A stretch of DNA of 40,844 nt from Ruminococcus sp. (GTDB lineage Bacteria > Bacillota > Clostridia > Oscillospirales > Ruminococcaceae): the NCBI RefSeq assembly GCF_017650195.1, contig NZ_JAGCFH010000102.1, positions 1 through 40,844 of the forward strand, written 5' to 3'. The notes beneath the pieces were generated by a model, which was given only the letters and a program-made list of their open reading frames with translations, ran no database searches and had not been told where the DNA came from. The first letter of the stretch is position 1. Each line of letters begins with the position of its first letter. Below are positions 7,678-15,612 of the stretch, piece after piece. Made by a program: the position numbers and the translations under genes.

Positions 7678-8067
7678 TTATTTATCCTCGTCACTGCTGC
7701 CGAAGTAGAGCTCTGTTATATGCTCTAAGCCGAACTTTTCCGCAAAGTGCTCAAAGTCCTTTTTAGCCATTATAAGGCTGTAGCCGTTATCATCAAAGAA
7801 ATCATCGTCCATATCGCTGAGCTGGGCATAGAATTCAAGACCTATCATCAGGTTTTCCTTGGTGTTGTTATCAGAGAGCCGGTCAAGCTCCTCAACAGCA
7901 CCTTTCGGCTCGCCGCTGCGCATTTGCTCTATAAGGGCGAACGCCTTCTGTCTTTCGACTTCCTGAAGCATTTCAAAGGATCTCTCGACCTTTGCACCAA
8001 AGACCACCTTTGCGATAACAGCGGTCATCTCTTTTATCTGCCGCATGATATAATCCTGTTCAAACAT
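7678..8067 (-). CDS. DUF6483 family protein
   Basis: A 129-residue acidic soluble protein that begins MFEQDYIMRQIKEMTAVIAKVVFG, the start pattern I associate with the DUF6483 family of Firmicutes. It is mostly helical, has no signal or membrane segment, and ends with a DED-rich tail. AAAGGAGG lies four bases before the ATG. It lies downstream of dnaJ on the same strand, separated by a terminator-like hairpin. Expression may come from read-through of the heat-shock operon. No function is known. Confidence 0.7.
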   Translation of the reverse strand: MFEQDYIMRQIKEMTAVIAKVVFGAKVERSFEMLQEVERQKAFALIEQMRSGEPKGAVEELDRLSDNNTKENLMIGLEFYAQLSDMDDDFFDDNGYSLIMAKKDFEHFAEKFGLEHITELYFGSSDEDK

Positions 8068-8087
8068 AAACAGCCTCCTTTCGGTAT

Positions 8088-8122
8088 AAAAAGCGGACCT
8101 GCCGCTTATGGCACGACAGGTC
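8088..8122 (-). terminator. Terminator after dnaJ
   Basis: On the minus strand GACCTG and CAGGTC pair (8096-8122) with an inner CGT/GCG extension, followed by CGCTTTTTAT. It lies between dnaJ and the DUF6483 gene, whose ribosome site begins 9 bases further on, so it may attenuate rather than fully stop transcription. Confidence 0.75.
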
Positions 8123-8133
8123 TGTATTGGTTG

Positions 8134-9279
8134 TCAAAAATCAAGCTTTGAGCGGAGCTTCTCAAAGAAACTCTGGCGCTTTGCGTAGTTTTTTTCGTTG
8201 AGTGAAGCCTCGAACTCTTTCAGGAGATCCTTCTGCTTCTTTGTGAGATTCTTTGGTACTTCTACGTATATCTTTACGTACTGGTTTCCGCGGTCAGTGC
8301 GGTGAAGACGTGTAACACCCTTGCCCTTGAGGCGGAAAATAGTGCCTGTCTGAGTGCCCTCGCCGATTGTGTATTTTACGTCTCCGTCGATAGTGGGAAC
8401 TGTTATCTCCGCGCCGAGAACAGCTTCCATATAAGTAACAGGGATATCGCAGTGTATGTCGTAGCCCTCACGTCTGAATATGGGGTGGGACTTTACGTTG
8501 ATGCCAACGAGAAGATCGCCACTGGGACCGCCGTTAACGCCGCAGTCGCCCTGACCGCCGATACGCAGTGTCTGTCCGTCATCAATACCGGCCGGAATAT
8601 CCACGGATACGGTCTTTTGCACTCTTATACGTCCTACGCCGCGGCACTTGCTGCACGGGTTCTTGATTATCTTGCCCTTGCCTCCGCAGTGTGGACATGG
8701 CTTTGTTGAGGAAATAGCGCCGAAGGGAGTGCGCTGAGTAGCCTTGATAGTACCTCTTCCTTGACAGTCCGGACAAATATCTGGAGTTGAGCCTGCCTCT
8801 GCGCCAGAGCCCTTACAGGATTCGCATACACACATGCGGTTTATTTTGAGATCCTGTTTTTTGCCATTGCAGGCGTCCATAAAGCTGATAGAAACAGTCT
8901 CCTGAATATCCGCGCCTCTTCTCGGAGCGTTTACGTTTGACCGCTTTGAGCCGCCGCCGAAGCCGAAGCCGCCGAAGATACTGCCGAGGATATCGTCCAT
9001 ATCGGCAAAGCCGCCGAAGCCGCCCATGCCGTCAGCGCCGCCGTAGCTCGGGTCAACTCCGGCATGACCGTACTGGTCGTAACGGGCACGCTTTTCCGGG
9101 TCTGAGAGCACCTCATTAGCCTCGTTTATCTCCTGAAACTTTTCAACATAGGAAGGATCGTCGGGGTGAAGGTCGGGGTGGTTCTCTCTTGCCTTTTTAC
9201 GGAAGGCCTTTTTTATCTCATCCTCGGAAGCACCCTTCTGTATACCGAGGACTTCATAATAATCTCTTTTTTCAGCCAT
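8134..9279 (-). CDS. dnaJ: Chaperone DnaJ (Hsp40)
   Basis: Co-chaperone that delivers substrates to DnaK and stimulates its ATPase. The J domain (about 1-70) has HPD at residues 34-36; a Gly/Phe-rich region follows (GGFGGFADMDDILGSIFGGFGFGGG). Four zinc-binding CxxCxGxG repeats are intact (CESCKGSG, CPDCQGRG, CPHCGGKG, CSKCRGVG), and the substrate-binding C-terminal domains are complete. At 381 residues it is a normal type I DnaJ. It is the last clear member of the hrcA-grpE-dnaK-dnaJ unit, separated from dnaK by a small membrane protein gene and a repeat hairpin. Confidence 0.98.
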   Translation of the reverse strand: MAEKRDYYEVLGIQKGASEDEIKKAFRKKARENHPDLHPDDPSYVEKFQEINEANEVLSDPEKRARYDQYGHAGVDPSYGGADGMGGFGGFADMDDILGSIFGGFGFGGGSKRSNVNAPRRGADIQETVSISFMDACNGKKQDLKINRMCVCESCKGSGAEAGSTPDICPDCQGRGTIKATQRTPFGAISSTKPCPHCGGKGKIIKNPCSKCRGVGRIRVQKTVSVDIPAGIDDGQTLRIGGQGDCGVNGGPSGDLLVGINVKSHPIFRREGYDIHCDIPVTYMEAVLGAEITVPTIDGDVKYTIGEGTQTGTIFRLKGKGVTRLHRTDRGNQYVKIYVEVPKNLTKKQKDLLKEFEASLNEKNYAKRQSFFEKLRSKLDF

Positions 9280-9293
9280 ATCTATTCTCCTTA

Positions 9294-9374
9294 TTAGTGA
9301 GTAGTGAAGTAGAGAGTAGAGAGTAGTATGAAGAAGCTGAAACTACTTTCTACTTACTACTTTCTACTTACTAA
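9294..9374. repeat. Heptanucleotide repeat hairpin between the small ORF and dnaJ
   Basis: The left arm (9294-9327) is built from AGTAGAG-type 7-mers and the right arm (9341-9374) from CTACTTT/CTACTTA 7-mers. The reverse complement of the right arm aligns with the left arm almost throughout, with mostly purine-purine changes. The transcript can therefore fold into a long imperfect hairpin inside the dnaK-dnaJ interval. Confidence 0.8.
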
Positions 9375-9432
9375 TTTGCGTGTCTGTAAATACACCTTTA
9401 GGGCGAAGTAATTCCCCGCCCTAAAAGCCTTA

Positions 9433-9585
9433 TCAACTGTTCTCAATTGAATCCTCAAATTTGCCTCTGCCGCCGTCGTAGCCCGAAAACTCGTCGTTCG
9501 CAAGTTTATAGAAGCCCTTAAAGCCAAGATAAGCCAATGCGATAAGTGCGGCAATTATCAAAACAGTCTTCAATTTTTTATTCAT
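9433..9585 (-). CDS. Small single-pass membrane protein between dnaK and dnaJ
   Basis: A 50-residue reading frame: MNKKLKTV, a hydrophobic segment LIIAALIALAYLGF (about residues 9-22), then a short polar tail FYKLANDEFSGYDGGRGKFEDSIENS. The ATG lies three bases after the dnaK TGA, and AGAGG inside the last dnaK codons supplies the ribosome site. The Lys-rich start and single hydrophobic segment predict an N-in membrane protein or an uncleaved signal anchor. Position and spacing argue that it is translated together with dnaK. I do not recognise a family. An overlapping frame at 9357-9554 has no such features. Confidence 0.7.
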   Translation of the reverse strand: MNKKLKTVLIIAALIALAYLGFKGFYKLANDEFSGYDGGRGKFEDSIENS

Positions 9586-9588
9586 AGA

Positions 9589-11448
9589 TCAAACCTCTGT
9601 GAAGTCTGCGTCAACTACTCCGTCATCATTTCCGCCCTGAGCACCTGCGTCAGCCGCACCGCCCATATTAGCAAACTGTGATGGGTCTATGCCCTGTCCG
9701 CCGTTGGGAGCTGCCTGCTGGTATATCTTAGCGGAGAGGTCGTAGAATGCCTTCTGGAGATCTTCCTTAAGTGACTTTATCTCATCGTTGTTGTCAGCTG
9801 CGATAGCGGACTTAAGAGCTGTGCATTTAGCCTCGATATTGGACTTCTCATCAGCGGATACCTTGTCACCGAAGTCTGTGAGAGCCTTCTCGCACTGGAA
9901 TACAAGGTTTTCAGCCTCGTTCTTGTTGTCAACAGCTTCACGGCGCTTCTTGTCCTCAGCAGCGTACTGCTCAGCTTCCTTTACAGCCTTGTCGATGTCA
10001 TCCTTGGACATATTTGTAGAAGCTGTGATAGAGATGTTCTGCTCCTTACCTGTGCCGAGGTCCTTAGCGGATACGTGAACGATGCCGTTCTGGTCGATAT
10101 CGAAGGTAACCTCAATCTGAGGGATTCCTCTCGGAGCGGGAGCGATACCGTCAAGACGGAAGGTACCAAGCTGCTTGTTGTCTCTTGCAAATTCACGCTC
10201 ACCCTGAAGTACGTTGATATCAACAGCAGGCTGGTTGTCAGCATAAGTTGAGAATACCTGTGACTTCTTTGTAGGGATAGTCGTATTTCTTTCAATCATT
10301 CTTGTGCATACTCCTCCTGCTGTCTCGATACCGAGTGAGAGAGGAGTAACATCGAGAAGGAGAAGACCGTTCTTGACATCGCCGCCGAGAACACCGCCCT
10401 GATATGCAGCACCGAGAGCTACACACTCGTCAGGATTGATGCCCTTGAAGGGCTCTTTGCCAATGAGCTTCTTTACTGCTTCCTGTACAGCAGGGATTCT
10501 TGAAGAACCGCCGACCATAAGCACCTTGTTGATCTCAGATATGCTCAGACCGCTGTCACTGAGAGCCTGTCTTACAGGTCCCATTGTGGATTCTACGAGG
10601 TCAGCTGTGAGCTCGTTGAACTTAGCCTGTGTAAGTGTGAGGTCGAGATGTTTAGGTGTGCCGCTTGCGTCAACAGTAATGAAGGGGATATTGATATTTG
10701 ATGTTGTAGTAGAAGAAAGCTCGATCTTTGACTTTTCAGCTGCGTCCTTAAGTCTCTGAGCAGCCATTTTGTCCTGTGAAAGGTCGATGCCCTCAGTTTT
10801 CTTGAACTCATCAACTATCCAATTGATGATACGCTGGTCGAAGTCGTCGCCGCCGAGACGGTTGTTACCTGCTGTAGCAAGAACCTGCTGAACATCCTCA
10901 CCCATTTCGATGATTGAAACATCGAAGGTACCGCCACCGAGGTCGTATACCATTACGGTCTGCTCTTCTTCCTTGTCAATACCGTATGAGAGAGCTGCTG
11001 CTGTAGGCTCGTTGATAATACGCTTAACAGTAAGACCTGCAATCTGACCTGCGTCCTTGGTTGCCTGTCTCTGTGAGTCTGTGAAGTAAGCAGGAACTGT
11101 GATTACAGCCTCTGTTACAGGCTCGCCGAGGTATGCCTCTGCGTCAGCCTTTAGCTTCTGGAGTATCATAGCTGATATCTCCTGAGGAGTATAGTTCTTG
11201 CCATCGATGCTTACTTTATAATCAGAACCCATGTGTCTCTTGATAGAAGAAACAGTTCTGTCATGGTTTGTGATAGCCTGTCTCTTAGCCACCTGACCAA
11301 CGAGACGCTCGCCGTTGTTTGTGAAGGCAACGACGGAAGGAGTTGTTCTTGCACCCTCGCTGTTGGGGATAACTACGGCATTACCGCCCTCCATAACAGC
11401 TACGCAAGAGTTAGTTGTACCAAGATCGATACCAATGATTTTTCCCAT
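9589..11448 (-). CDS. dnaK: Chaperone DnaK (Hsp70)
   Basis: ATP-driven chaperone for nascent and stress-damaged proteins. The N-terminal ATPase domain begins with [15 protein letters not shown], contains [13 protein letters not shown] (about 168-180) and VGGSSRIP. The substrate-binding domain follows the linker [13 protein letters not shown] (about 360-372), and the helical lid ends in a GG/Asp-rich tail. At 619 residues it is full length. AGGAGG precedes the ATG. It is flanked by grpE upstream and a small membrane protein and dnaJ downstream, under CIRCE control from upstream of hrcA. Confidence 0.99.
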   Translation of the reverse strand: MGKIIGIDLGTTNSCVAVMEGGNAVVIPNSEGARTTPSVVAFTNNGERLVGQVAKRQAITNHDRTVSSIKRHMGSDYKVSIDGKNYTPQEISAMILQKLKADAEAYLGEPVTEAVITVPAYFTDSQRQATKDAGQIAGLTVKRIINEPTAAALSYGIDKEEEQTVMVYDLGGGTFDVSIIEMGEDVQQVLATAGNNRLGGDDFDQRIINWIVDEFKKTEGIDLSQDKMAAQRLKDAAEKSKIELSSTTTSNINIPFITVDASGTPKHLDLTLTQAKFNELTADLVESTMGPVRQALSDSGLSISEINKVLMVGGSSRIPAVQEAVKKLIGKEPFKGINPDECVALGAAYQGGVLGGDVKNGLLLLDVTPLSLGIETAGGVCTRMIERNTTIPTKKSQVFSTYADNQPAVDINVLQGEREFARDNKQLGTFRLDGIAPAPRGIPQIEVTFDIDQNGIVHVSAKDLGTGKEQNISITASTNMSKDDIDKAVKEAEQYAAEDKKRREAVDNKNEAENLVFQCEKALTDFGDKVSADEKSNIEAKCTALKSAIAADNNDEIKSLKEDLQKAFYDLSAKIYQQAAPNGGQGIDPSQFANMGGAADAGAQGGNDDGVVDADFTEV

Positions 11449-11466
11449 AATATATTCCTCCTGATC

Positions 11467-11573
11467 TATAAGCCATCAGCTTTTAGCCAATGGAGTCCGC
11501 ATTGCGGACGGATTTAATTGTTTTGATTGATATGAAGTCCTGCCAAAGTTAATGGCTAACGGCTAAACAGCCA
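11467..11573. repeat. Inverted repeat element between grpE and dnaK
   Basis: The 114-base gap holds a perfect 7-base-arm palindrome, GTCCGCA-T-TGCGGAC (11495-11509). Around it are oppositely oriented copies of a GGCTAA-type 7-mer (AGCCATCAGCTTTTAGCCAA on the left, AATGGCTAACGGCTAAAC on the right). The right copy overlaps the grpE stop codon. The RNA could fold into a hairpin separating grpE from dnaK, perhaps a processing or stability element. No second CIRCE or promoter is seen. Confidence 0.6.
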
Positions 11574-12126
11574 CTGCTACCATAGCAGGTCTTATCAGTT
11601 TATCCCCAAGCATATAGCCTTTCTGGAACACTGCGCACACGTAATTGCTTGCGTAGTCCGTTCCGTCCTGCTGCTGTATCGCATTGTGCAGGTTCGGGTC
11701 GAATTCAGTGCCGAGAGCTTCTATCTCGCTGACGTTCATCTGCGTCAGGAAGCTTTTGAACTGATTGTAGATCATGTTCATGCCGTTTTTGAAGTTCTCG
11801 TCGGAACATTCTGCTTCAAGTGACCTCTCGAAGCTGTCTAGCACGGGGAGAAGCTTCTCTACACACTGAACGGAAGCGTTCTGATAAGTCTCAGTTTTCT
11901 CCTTTGCGGTCCTTTTGCGATAGTTGTCGTACTCCGCGAACAACCTCAGGTATTTATCCTTTTCCTCTGCGAGGGCGTCTTCGAGGTCGGCAAACTGAGC
12001 AGCTGAATCATTGTATTCACTAGCAGCGTCTGCTTCATCGAGGTCGTCGGTACCTTCCTCTGCATCCTCGGTGATATCCTCGTCGAGCTCATCGAGAGGC
12101 TCTGAGATATTCTCGTTTTTCTCCAT
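11563..12126 (-). CDS. grpE: Nucleotide exchange factor GrpE
   Basis: Releases ADP from DnaK and acts as a thermosensor in many bacteria. The N-terminal 50 residues are very acidic (EDITEDAEEGTDDLDE), followed by the long coiled-coil helix (YLRLFAEYDNYRKRTAKEKTE) and the beta-wing domain with ALGTEFDPNLHNAIQQQDG and a final GYMLGDKLIRPAMVAVA motif. At 187 residues it is normal. It follows hrcA by 16 bases. Confidence 0.97.
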   Translation of the reverse strand: MEKNENISEPLDELDEDITEDAEEGTDDLDEADAASEYNDSAAQFADLEDALAEEKDKYLRLFAEYDNYRKRTAKEKTETYQNASVQCVEKLLPVLDSFERSLEAECSDENFKNGMNMIYNQFKSFLTQMNVSEIEALGTEFDPNLHNAIQQQDGTDYASNYVCAVFQKGYMLGDKLIRPAMVAVAV

Positions 12127-12142
12127 CGGTCATTGCTCCTTT

Positions 12143-13195
12143 CTACGGCTCCTGTATATCTGACGGAGCGTTTGTTATGTCATCGTCGCTGTCCATGAGA
12201 GCAGATATCTTCTGCGTCAAGTACTCGACGTAAGGAATTATCTTTTTGTAGTCCACACGCATGGGACCTATTATTCCCAGCGAACCGGCTTCCTTGCCGC
12301 CCTTGCGGTATTTTGATACTATAAGGCTTGAATTGCCTATTGCGAAGCTGTCGTTCTCCGAGCCGAACTTAACCTGAATGCCGCTGAAAGCGTTTTCAAG
12401 CATCTCGGAAAGTCCGTCCTTGTGCTCAATGAATTTTACGACCTCCATTTTGTCCAGCTCATCACAGGAGAGAAGCTTTTCACTTCCACTGACTGTCATC
12501 TCCTGCTGGCGAAGATCCTCAGAAAGCTCGCATATACCCTTTACAAGGGGGGAGAGCGATACCATATAGGCACTTACCGCGGCAACCATTTTGTCGAACA
12601 TTTCCTCCGAGAGGTCATCGACTGATACACCGCTGAGGTTTTCTTCTATATAATGTGTAAAGAAATCGAGCTGTTCGTGGCTCAGGTCGAATTCCAGTCT
12701 GCAAGCCTTGTTTTTTATGCTTCCGTTTGAGGTTATCAGAAGGATAACATAAAGTCGCTTTCCTGTGGGAATGACCTCTACCTTTGATATTACTGAGAAA
12801 CGCGGTACTGCGTTGGTAACTACTGCGGCGCACTGAGTTATCTCAGTGAGAGCGGTAGCGGCGTTCTGCACAAGGAGCTCCTCCGGAGTGTCCTTGCCGC
12901 CCAGCATTTCATCGAGTCTCAGCTTTTCCTCCTCTGGCAGATCGTGGGGAGTCATGAGCTCATCGATGTAAAGGCGATAGCCCTTGAAAGTTGGTACCCT
13001 TCCTGCTGAAGTGTGAGGCTGTTCGAGATAGCCGAGCTGCTCCAGCACTGCCATATCGTTTCGGATAGTAGCAGAAGAAACGTTTATATTTTCAAGCTGT
13101 GAGATTGATTTTGACCCAACAGGCTCACCTGTCCGGACGTATTCGTCAACCACGGCAGCAAGTATTTTCAGCTTTCTGTCGTCCAATGCACTCAC
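12143..13195 (-). CDS. hrcA: Heat-inducible transcription repressor HrcA
   Basis: Repressor that binds CIRCE with help from GroEL and shuts off the dnaK operon at normal temperature. The winged-helix N-terminus (DRKLKILAAVVDEYVRTGEPVGS..., then SSATIRNDMAVLEQLGYLEQPHTSAGR) is typical, and the C-terminal domain ends with GIIGPMRVDYKKIIPYVEYL. At 350 residues it is full length. It is the first gene of hrcA-grpE-dnaK-dnaJ and lies 15 bases from a perfect CIRCE, so it represses its own operon. Confidence 0.98.
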   Translation of the reverse strand: MSALDDRKLKILAAVVDEYVRTGEPVGSKSISQLENINVSSATIRNDMAVLEQLGYLEQPHTSAGRVPTFKGYRLYIDELMTPHDLPEEEKLRLDEMLGGKDTPEELLVQNAATALTEITQCAAVVTNAVPRFSVISKVEVIPTGKRLYVILLITSNGSIKNKACRLEFDLSHEQLDFFTHYIEENLSGVSVDDLSEEMFDKMVAAVSAYMVSLSPLVKGICELSEDLRQQEMTVSGSEKLLSCDELDKMEVVKFIEHKDGLSEMLENAFSGIQVKFGSENDSFAIGNSSLIVSKYRKGGKEAGSLGIIGPMRVDYKKIIPYVEYLTQKISALMDSDDDITNAPSDIQEP

Positions 13196-13210
13196 GACCT
13201 TTCAGTCTCG

Positions 13211-13237
13211 TTAGCACTCTATCTCTTCGAGTGCTAA
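13211..13237 (-). promoter_or_regulatory. CIRCE operator for HrcA
   Basis: A perfect TTAGCACTC, nine-base spacer, GAGTGCTAA. It sits between the promoter and the hrcA start. Confidence 0.98.
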
Positions 13238-13241
13238 TTAT

Positions 13242-13270
13242 AATTTATCACTATTGTGATGTTTTGTCAA
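13242..13270 (-). promoter_or_regulatory. Promoter of the hrcA-grpE-dnaK-dnaJ operon
   Basis: On the minus strand TTGACA (13265-13270) and TAAATT (13242-13247) with a 17-base spacer, immediately upstream of CIRCE. A vegetative-type promoter repressed by HrcA fits this arrangement. Confidence 0.85.
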
Positions 13271-13378
13271 GGGGTTTATACATTTTCGGCTTTTTAACCT
13301 ATTTTTACCACCTGTTTATGTGTATTTAGAGCAAATTGACAAAGAGTATAACAAAGCGGTTTTTCGTGATTCTTCCTA

Positions 13379-13407
13379 TTGACAAAGGCGGTTTTTCACT
13401 GTATAAT
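13379..13407 (+). promoter_or_regulatory. Consensus promoter of folT-folC
   Basis: TTGACA (13379-13384) and TATAAT (13402-13407), both perfect, 17 bases apart. It is about 35 bases before the THF riboswitch and points away from the hrcA promoter. Confidence 0.92.
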
Positions 13408-13440
13408 AAAGGTGCAGTAAGGTACTGCATCAAAATGTTT

Positions 13441-13553
13441 GAAGAGTAAAAATGCGTTCGTTATACCTACGGGTATTCCAGTGTTGACCGGACGGGGAGT
13501 TGTCGGTCAAACGAAAAGCTTTGGCTTACGGTTCGTATTTTGCATCCCGCTTC
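13441..13553 (+). ncRNA. Tetrahydrofolate (THF, folT-type) riboswitch
   Basis: The 5' strand GAAGAGTAAAAATGCGTT pairs with the 3' strand ATTTTGCATCCCGCTTC, as in the THF aptamer where the RGAGUA and UGCAUCC strands close the structure. Internal hairpins are seen at ATACC/GGTAT (13463-13474) and TTGACCG/CGGTCAA (13483-13510). It lies between a consensus promoter and a folate transporter gene. Downstream, CCTTCTTTTC (13579-13588) can pair with GAAAAGGAGG (13605-13614), hiding the ribosome site of folT. That suggests control of translation start. The identification is from motif memory, not from a covariance search. Confidence 0.85.
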
Positions 13554-13622
13554 ATAGGACAACTAAAAAGAGACTATGCCTTCTTTTCTTGTCGTATGAG
13601 TGAGGAAAAGGAGGATTTTTTT

Positions 13623-14195
13623 ATGACTACAAACAACAGAGAAGCTGCGGTAAAGCAGAATATCAGACTTTTCGGCAGCACAAAGGTGCTCATCGTTGCG
13701 GCGCTTCTTGCGGCAATGAGCATCGTGTTGGGCAAATTAGGTTCTATCAACATCGGAAACAGTATCCGTATCGGCTTCGGCGGAATGCCTATACAGATGG
13801 CAGGTATCTTCTTCGGACCTGTTGTGGGAGCTGCTGTGGGACTTGTTGCGGACATCATAGGCTGTCTAATAAAGGGCTATGCCATAAATCCTATTATCAC
13901 CATAGGCATGACCTGTATCGGACTTTTCTCAGGTCTGGTGTTCCACTATGCACTCCGTCCCATGAAGAACCGTCTTCTGCCGAGAATAGCCATTTCGACT
14001 GTTGCAGCTCACGCTGTAGGCTCAATGCTCATCACATCCTTCGGACTTTACGCCTACTATCATACTCCCTTTGAGACTCTTATACTTCGCGTGCCGATAT
14101 ACCTTATAACAGCGGCTCTGGAAACTGCCGTTATTTACCTTATGCTCAAAAACAAGGCATTTTCCGCAGAGCTTGAAAAGGTGAGAAGAAAATGA
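13623..14195 (+). CDS. folT: Folate ECF transporter S component FolT
   Basis: Substrate-binding membrane subunit that captures folate and works with the shared EcfA/EcfA'/EcfT module. The 190-residue protein starts MTTNNREAAVKQN and has about five to six membrane segments. It carries the S-component pattern IRIGFGGMPIQMAGIFFGPVVG and GLVADIIGCLI. I start it at ATG 13623, eight bases after AAGGAGG; the frame is open back to 13500, but that part overlaps the riboswitch. It overlaps folC by four bases (ATGA), so import is coupled to polyglutamylation. The THF riboswitch upstream supports the substrate. Confidence 0.92.
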   Translation: MTTNNREAAVKQNIRLFGSTKVLIVAALLAAMSIVLGKLGSINIGNSIRIGFGGMPIQMAGIFFGPVVGAAVGLVADIIGCLIKGYAINPIITIGMTCIGLFSGLVFHYALRPMKNRLLPRIAISTVAAHAVGSMLITSFGLYAYYHTPFETLILRVPIYLITAALETAVIYLMLKNKAFSAELEKVRRK

Positions 14196-15472
14196 ACTTC
14201 ACGGAGGCGCTGGATTATCTGAAAAAGGCTGCCGAAAGGGGCAGCGTCCTCGGACTTTCCCGTATCACCAAGCTTCTCAGGCTCTTGGGAGACCCGCAGG
14301 ATAAGGTCAGGACGGTACATATCGCAGGCACCAACGGAAAGGGCTCCTTCGGGGCTATGCTGACCTCTGTGCTGAAAAGCGCCGGCTACAGGGTCGGGGG
14401 ATTTTCTTCCCCTGCACTGACCGGAGTTACGGACAGCTTCCGTATAGGCGGCGAGGAGATATCCGGTGAGGAGTTCGCGGAGCTTATCGGCGATATAGCG
14501 CCAGTCTGCGAGAGTATGGCGGAAAAGCCCACGGAGTTCGAGGTGCTGACGGCGGCTGCCTTTGAGCTCTTTATACGGAAAAAATGCGATATAGCGCTGG
14601 TAGAGTGCGGAATGGGTGGCGACCTCGATTCCACAAACGTGATAAAAGCTCCTGTATTATCGGTGATAACCAATGTTCAGAAGGATCATGCCGCTTTCCT
14701 CGGAGATACAATTGCGGAGATAGCCTCCCACAAAAGCGGTATCATAAAGCCCGGCAGACCCGTGTATTTCGGCGGCGACAGCGAGGAAGCCTACGAGATA
14801 GTAATGGATACTGCGGAGAAAATGGGGGCGGAGCTGTTCCTGCCTGACTATTCGCAGTTCTCGTGGTCTGACGAGAGCTGTACCGTAAACGGTACAGATA
14901 TCGCTTATAAGGGCGAAAAGCTCCATATACCGCTCCTTGGCACCTATCAGTGCGAGAATGCGGTGAACGTGCTGAGCTGCGTTGAGATACTGAAGCGCGA
15001 GGGCTGGGATATACCTGCAAGCGCGGTCCGGGAGGGACTTGAAAACGTGAAATGGCACGGGCGCTTCGAGGTGATGCACCGAGAGCCCCTTATCATTTAC
15101 GACGGCGCTCACAATCCCGACGGCATACGCTGCGCGGCGGACAGTATACGCCGGTATTTCGATAAAAGAGTGATACTGCTCATTGGTGTCATGGCTGACA
15201 AGGAGTACGGGCTCTATGCGGATATGCTCGAAGGGCTTGTAGATACGGTATTTACCGTAAAGCCCGATAATTCCCGTTCTCTGGACAGTACAGTCCTTGC
15301 GGAGACCTTCCGGGAAAAGGGCATCAGGGCAGTGCCTTACAAGGTCTATTCCGAGGGAGTAAGGGTTGCGTTTTCCTGTGCGGCGGAAAAGAAACTTCCT
15401 CTTATTGCCCTTGGTACTCTCTATATGTACAAGCAGTTCTCGGAGGAGCTTGAAGCTGTCATGAACTCATGA
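14192..15472 (+). CDS. folC: Folylpolyglutamate synthase / dihydrofolate synthase
   Basis: Adds glutamate to folates, trapping them in the cell, and in some bacteria makes dihydrofolate from dihydropteroate. The Mur-ligase-type ATP loop HIAGTNGKGS lies at residues 43-52. ECGMGGDLDSTN, ITNVQKDH and the glutamate-ligase motif IIYDGAHNPDG follow. Normal length at 426 residues. The start overlaps the folT stop (ATGA). It is the second gene of a folate uptake and retention operon and ends before a bidirectional terminator. Confidence 0.96.
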   Translation: MNFTEALDYLKKAAERGSVLGLSRITKLLRLLGDPQDKVRTVHIAGTNGKGSFGAMLTSVLKSAGYRVGGFSSPALTGVTDSFRIGGEEISGEEFAELIGDIAPVCESMAEKPTEFEVLTAAAFELFIRKKCDIALVECGMGGDLDSTNVIKAPVLSVITNVQKDHAAFLGDTIAEIASHKSGIIKPGRPVYFGGDSEEAYEIVMDTAEKMGAELFLPDYSQFSWSDESCTVNGTDIAYKGEKLHIPLLGTYQCENAVNVLSCVEILKREGWDIPASAVREGLENVKWHGRFEVMHREPLIIYDGAHNPDGIRCAADSIRRYFDKRVILLIGVMADKEYGLYADMLEGLVDTVFTVKPDNSRSLDSTVLAETFREKGIRAVPYKVYSEGVRVAFSCAAEKKLPLIALGTLYMYKQFSEELEAVMNS

Positions 15473-15581
15473 CAGTTCCGAGCAATGAAAGCCCTCTCTG
15501 TAAAGGGGCTGGAATGGACTGAAATTCAACGTAAAACCATTGAATATTGAAAAAATTATTTTCGACTTTGTATATATGCAC

Positions 15582-15612
15582 AAAAAAGGGCGGTACAAGA
15601 CCGTCCTTTTTT
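15582..15612. terminator. Bidirectional terminator between folC and the lipoprotein gene
   Basis: AAAAAAGGGCGGT pairs with ACCGTCCTTTTTT over a five-base loop, with one G-U pair. It overlaps the stop codon of the convergent lipoprotein gene. Confidence 0.9.

Noticed and set aside
13500..13622. Longer folT start at 13500
   Set aside because: This stretch is the end of the THF riboswitch and its expression platform; the strong Shine-Dalgarno supports 13623.
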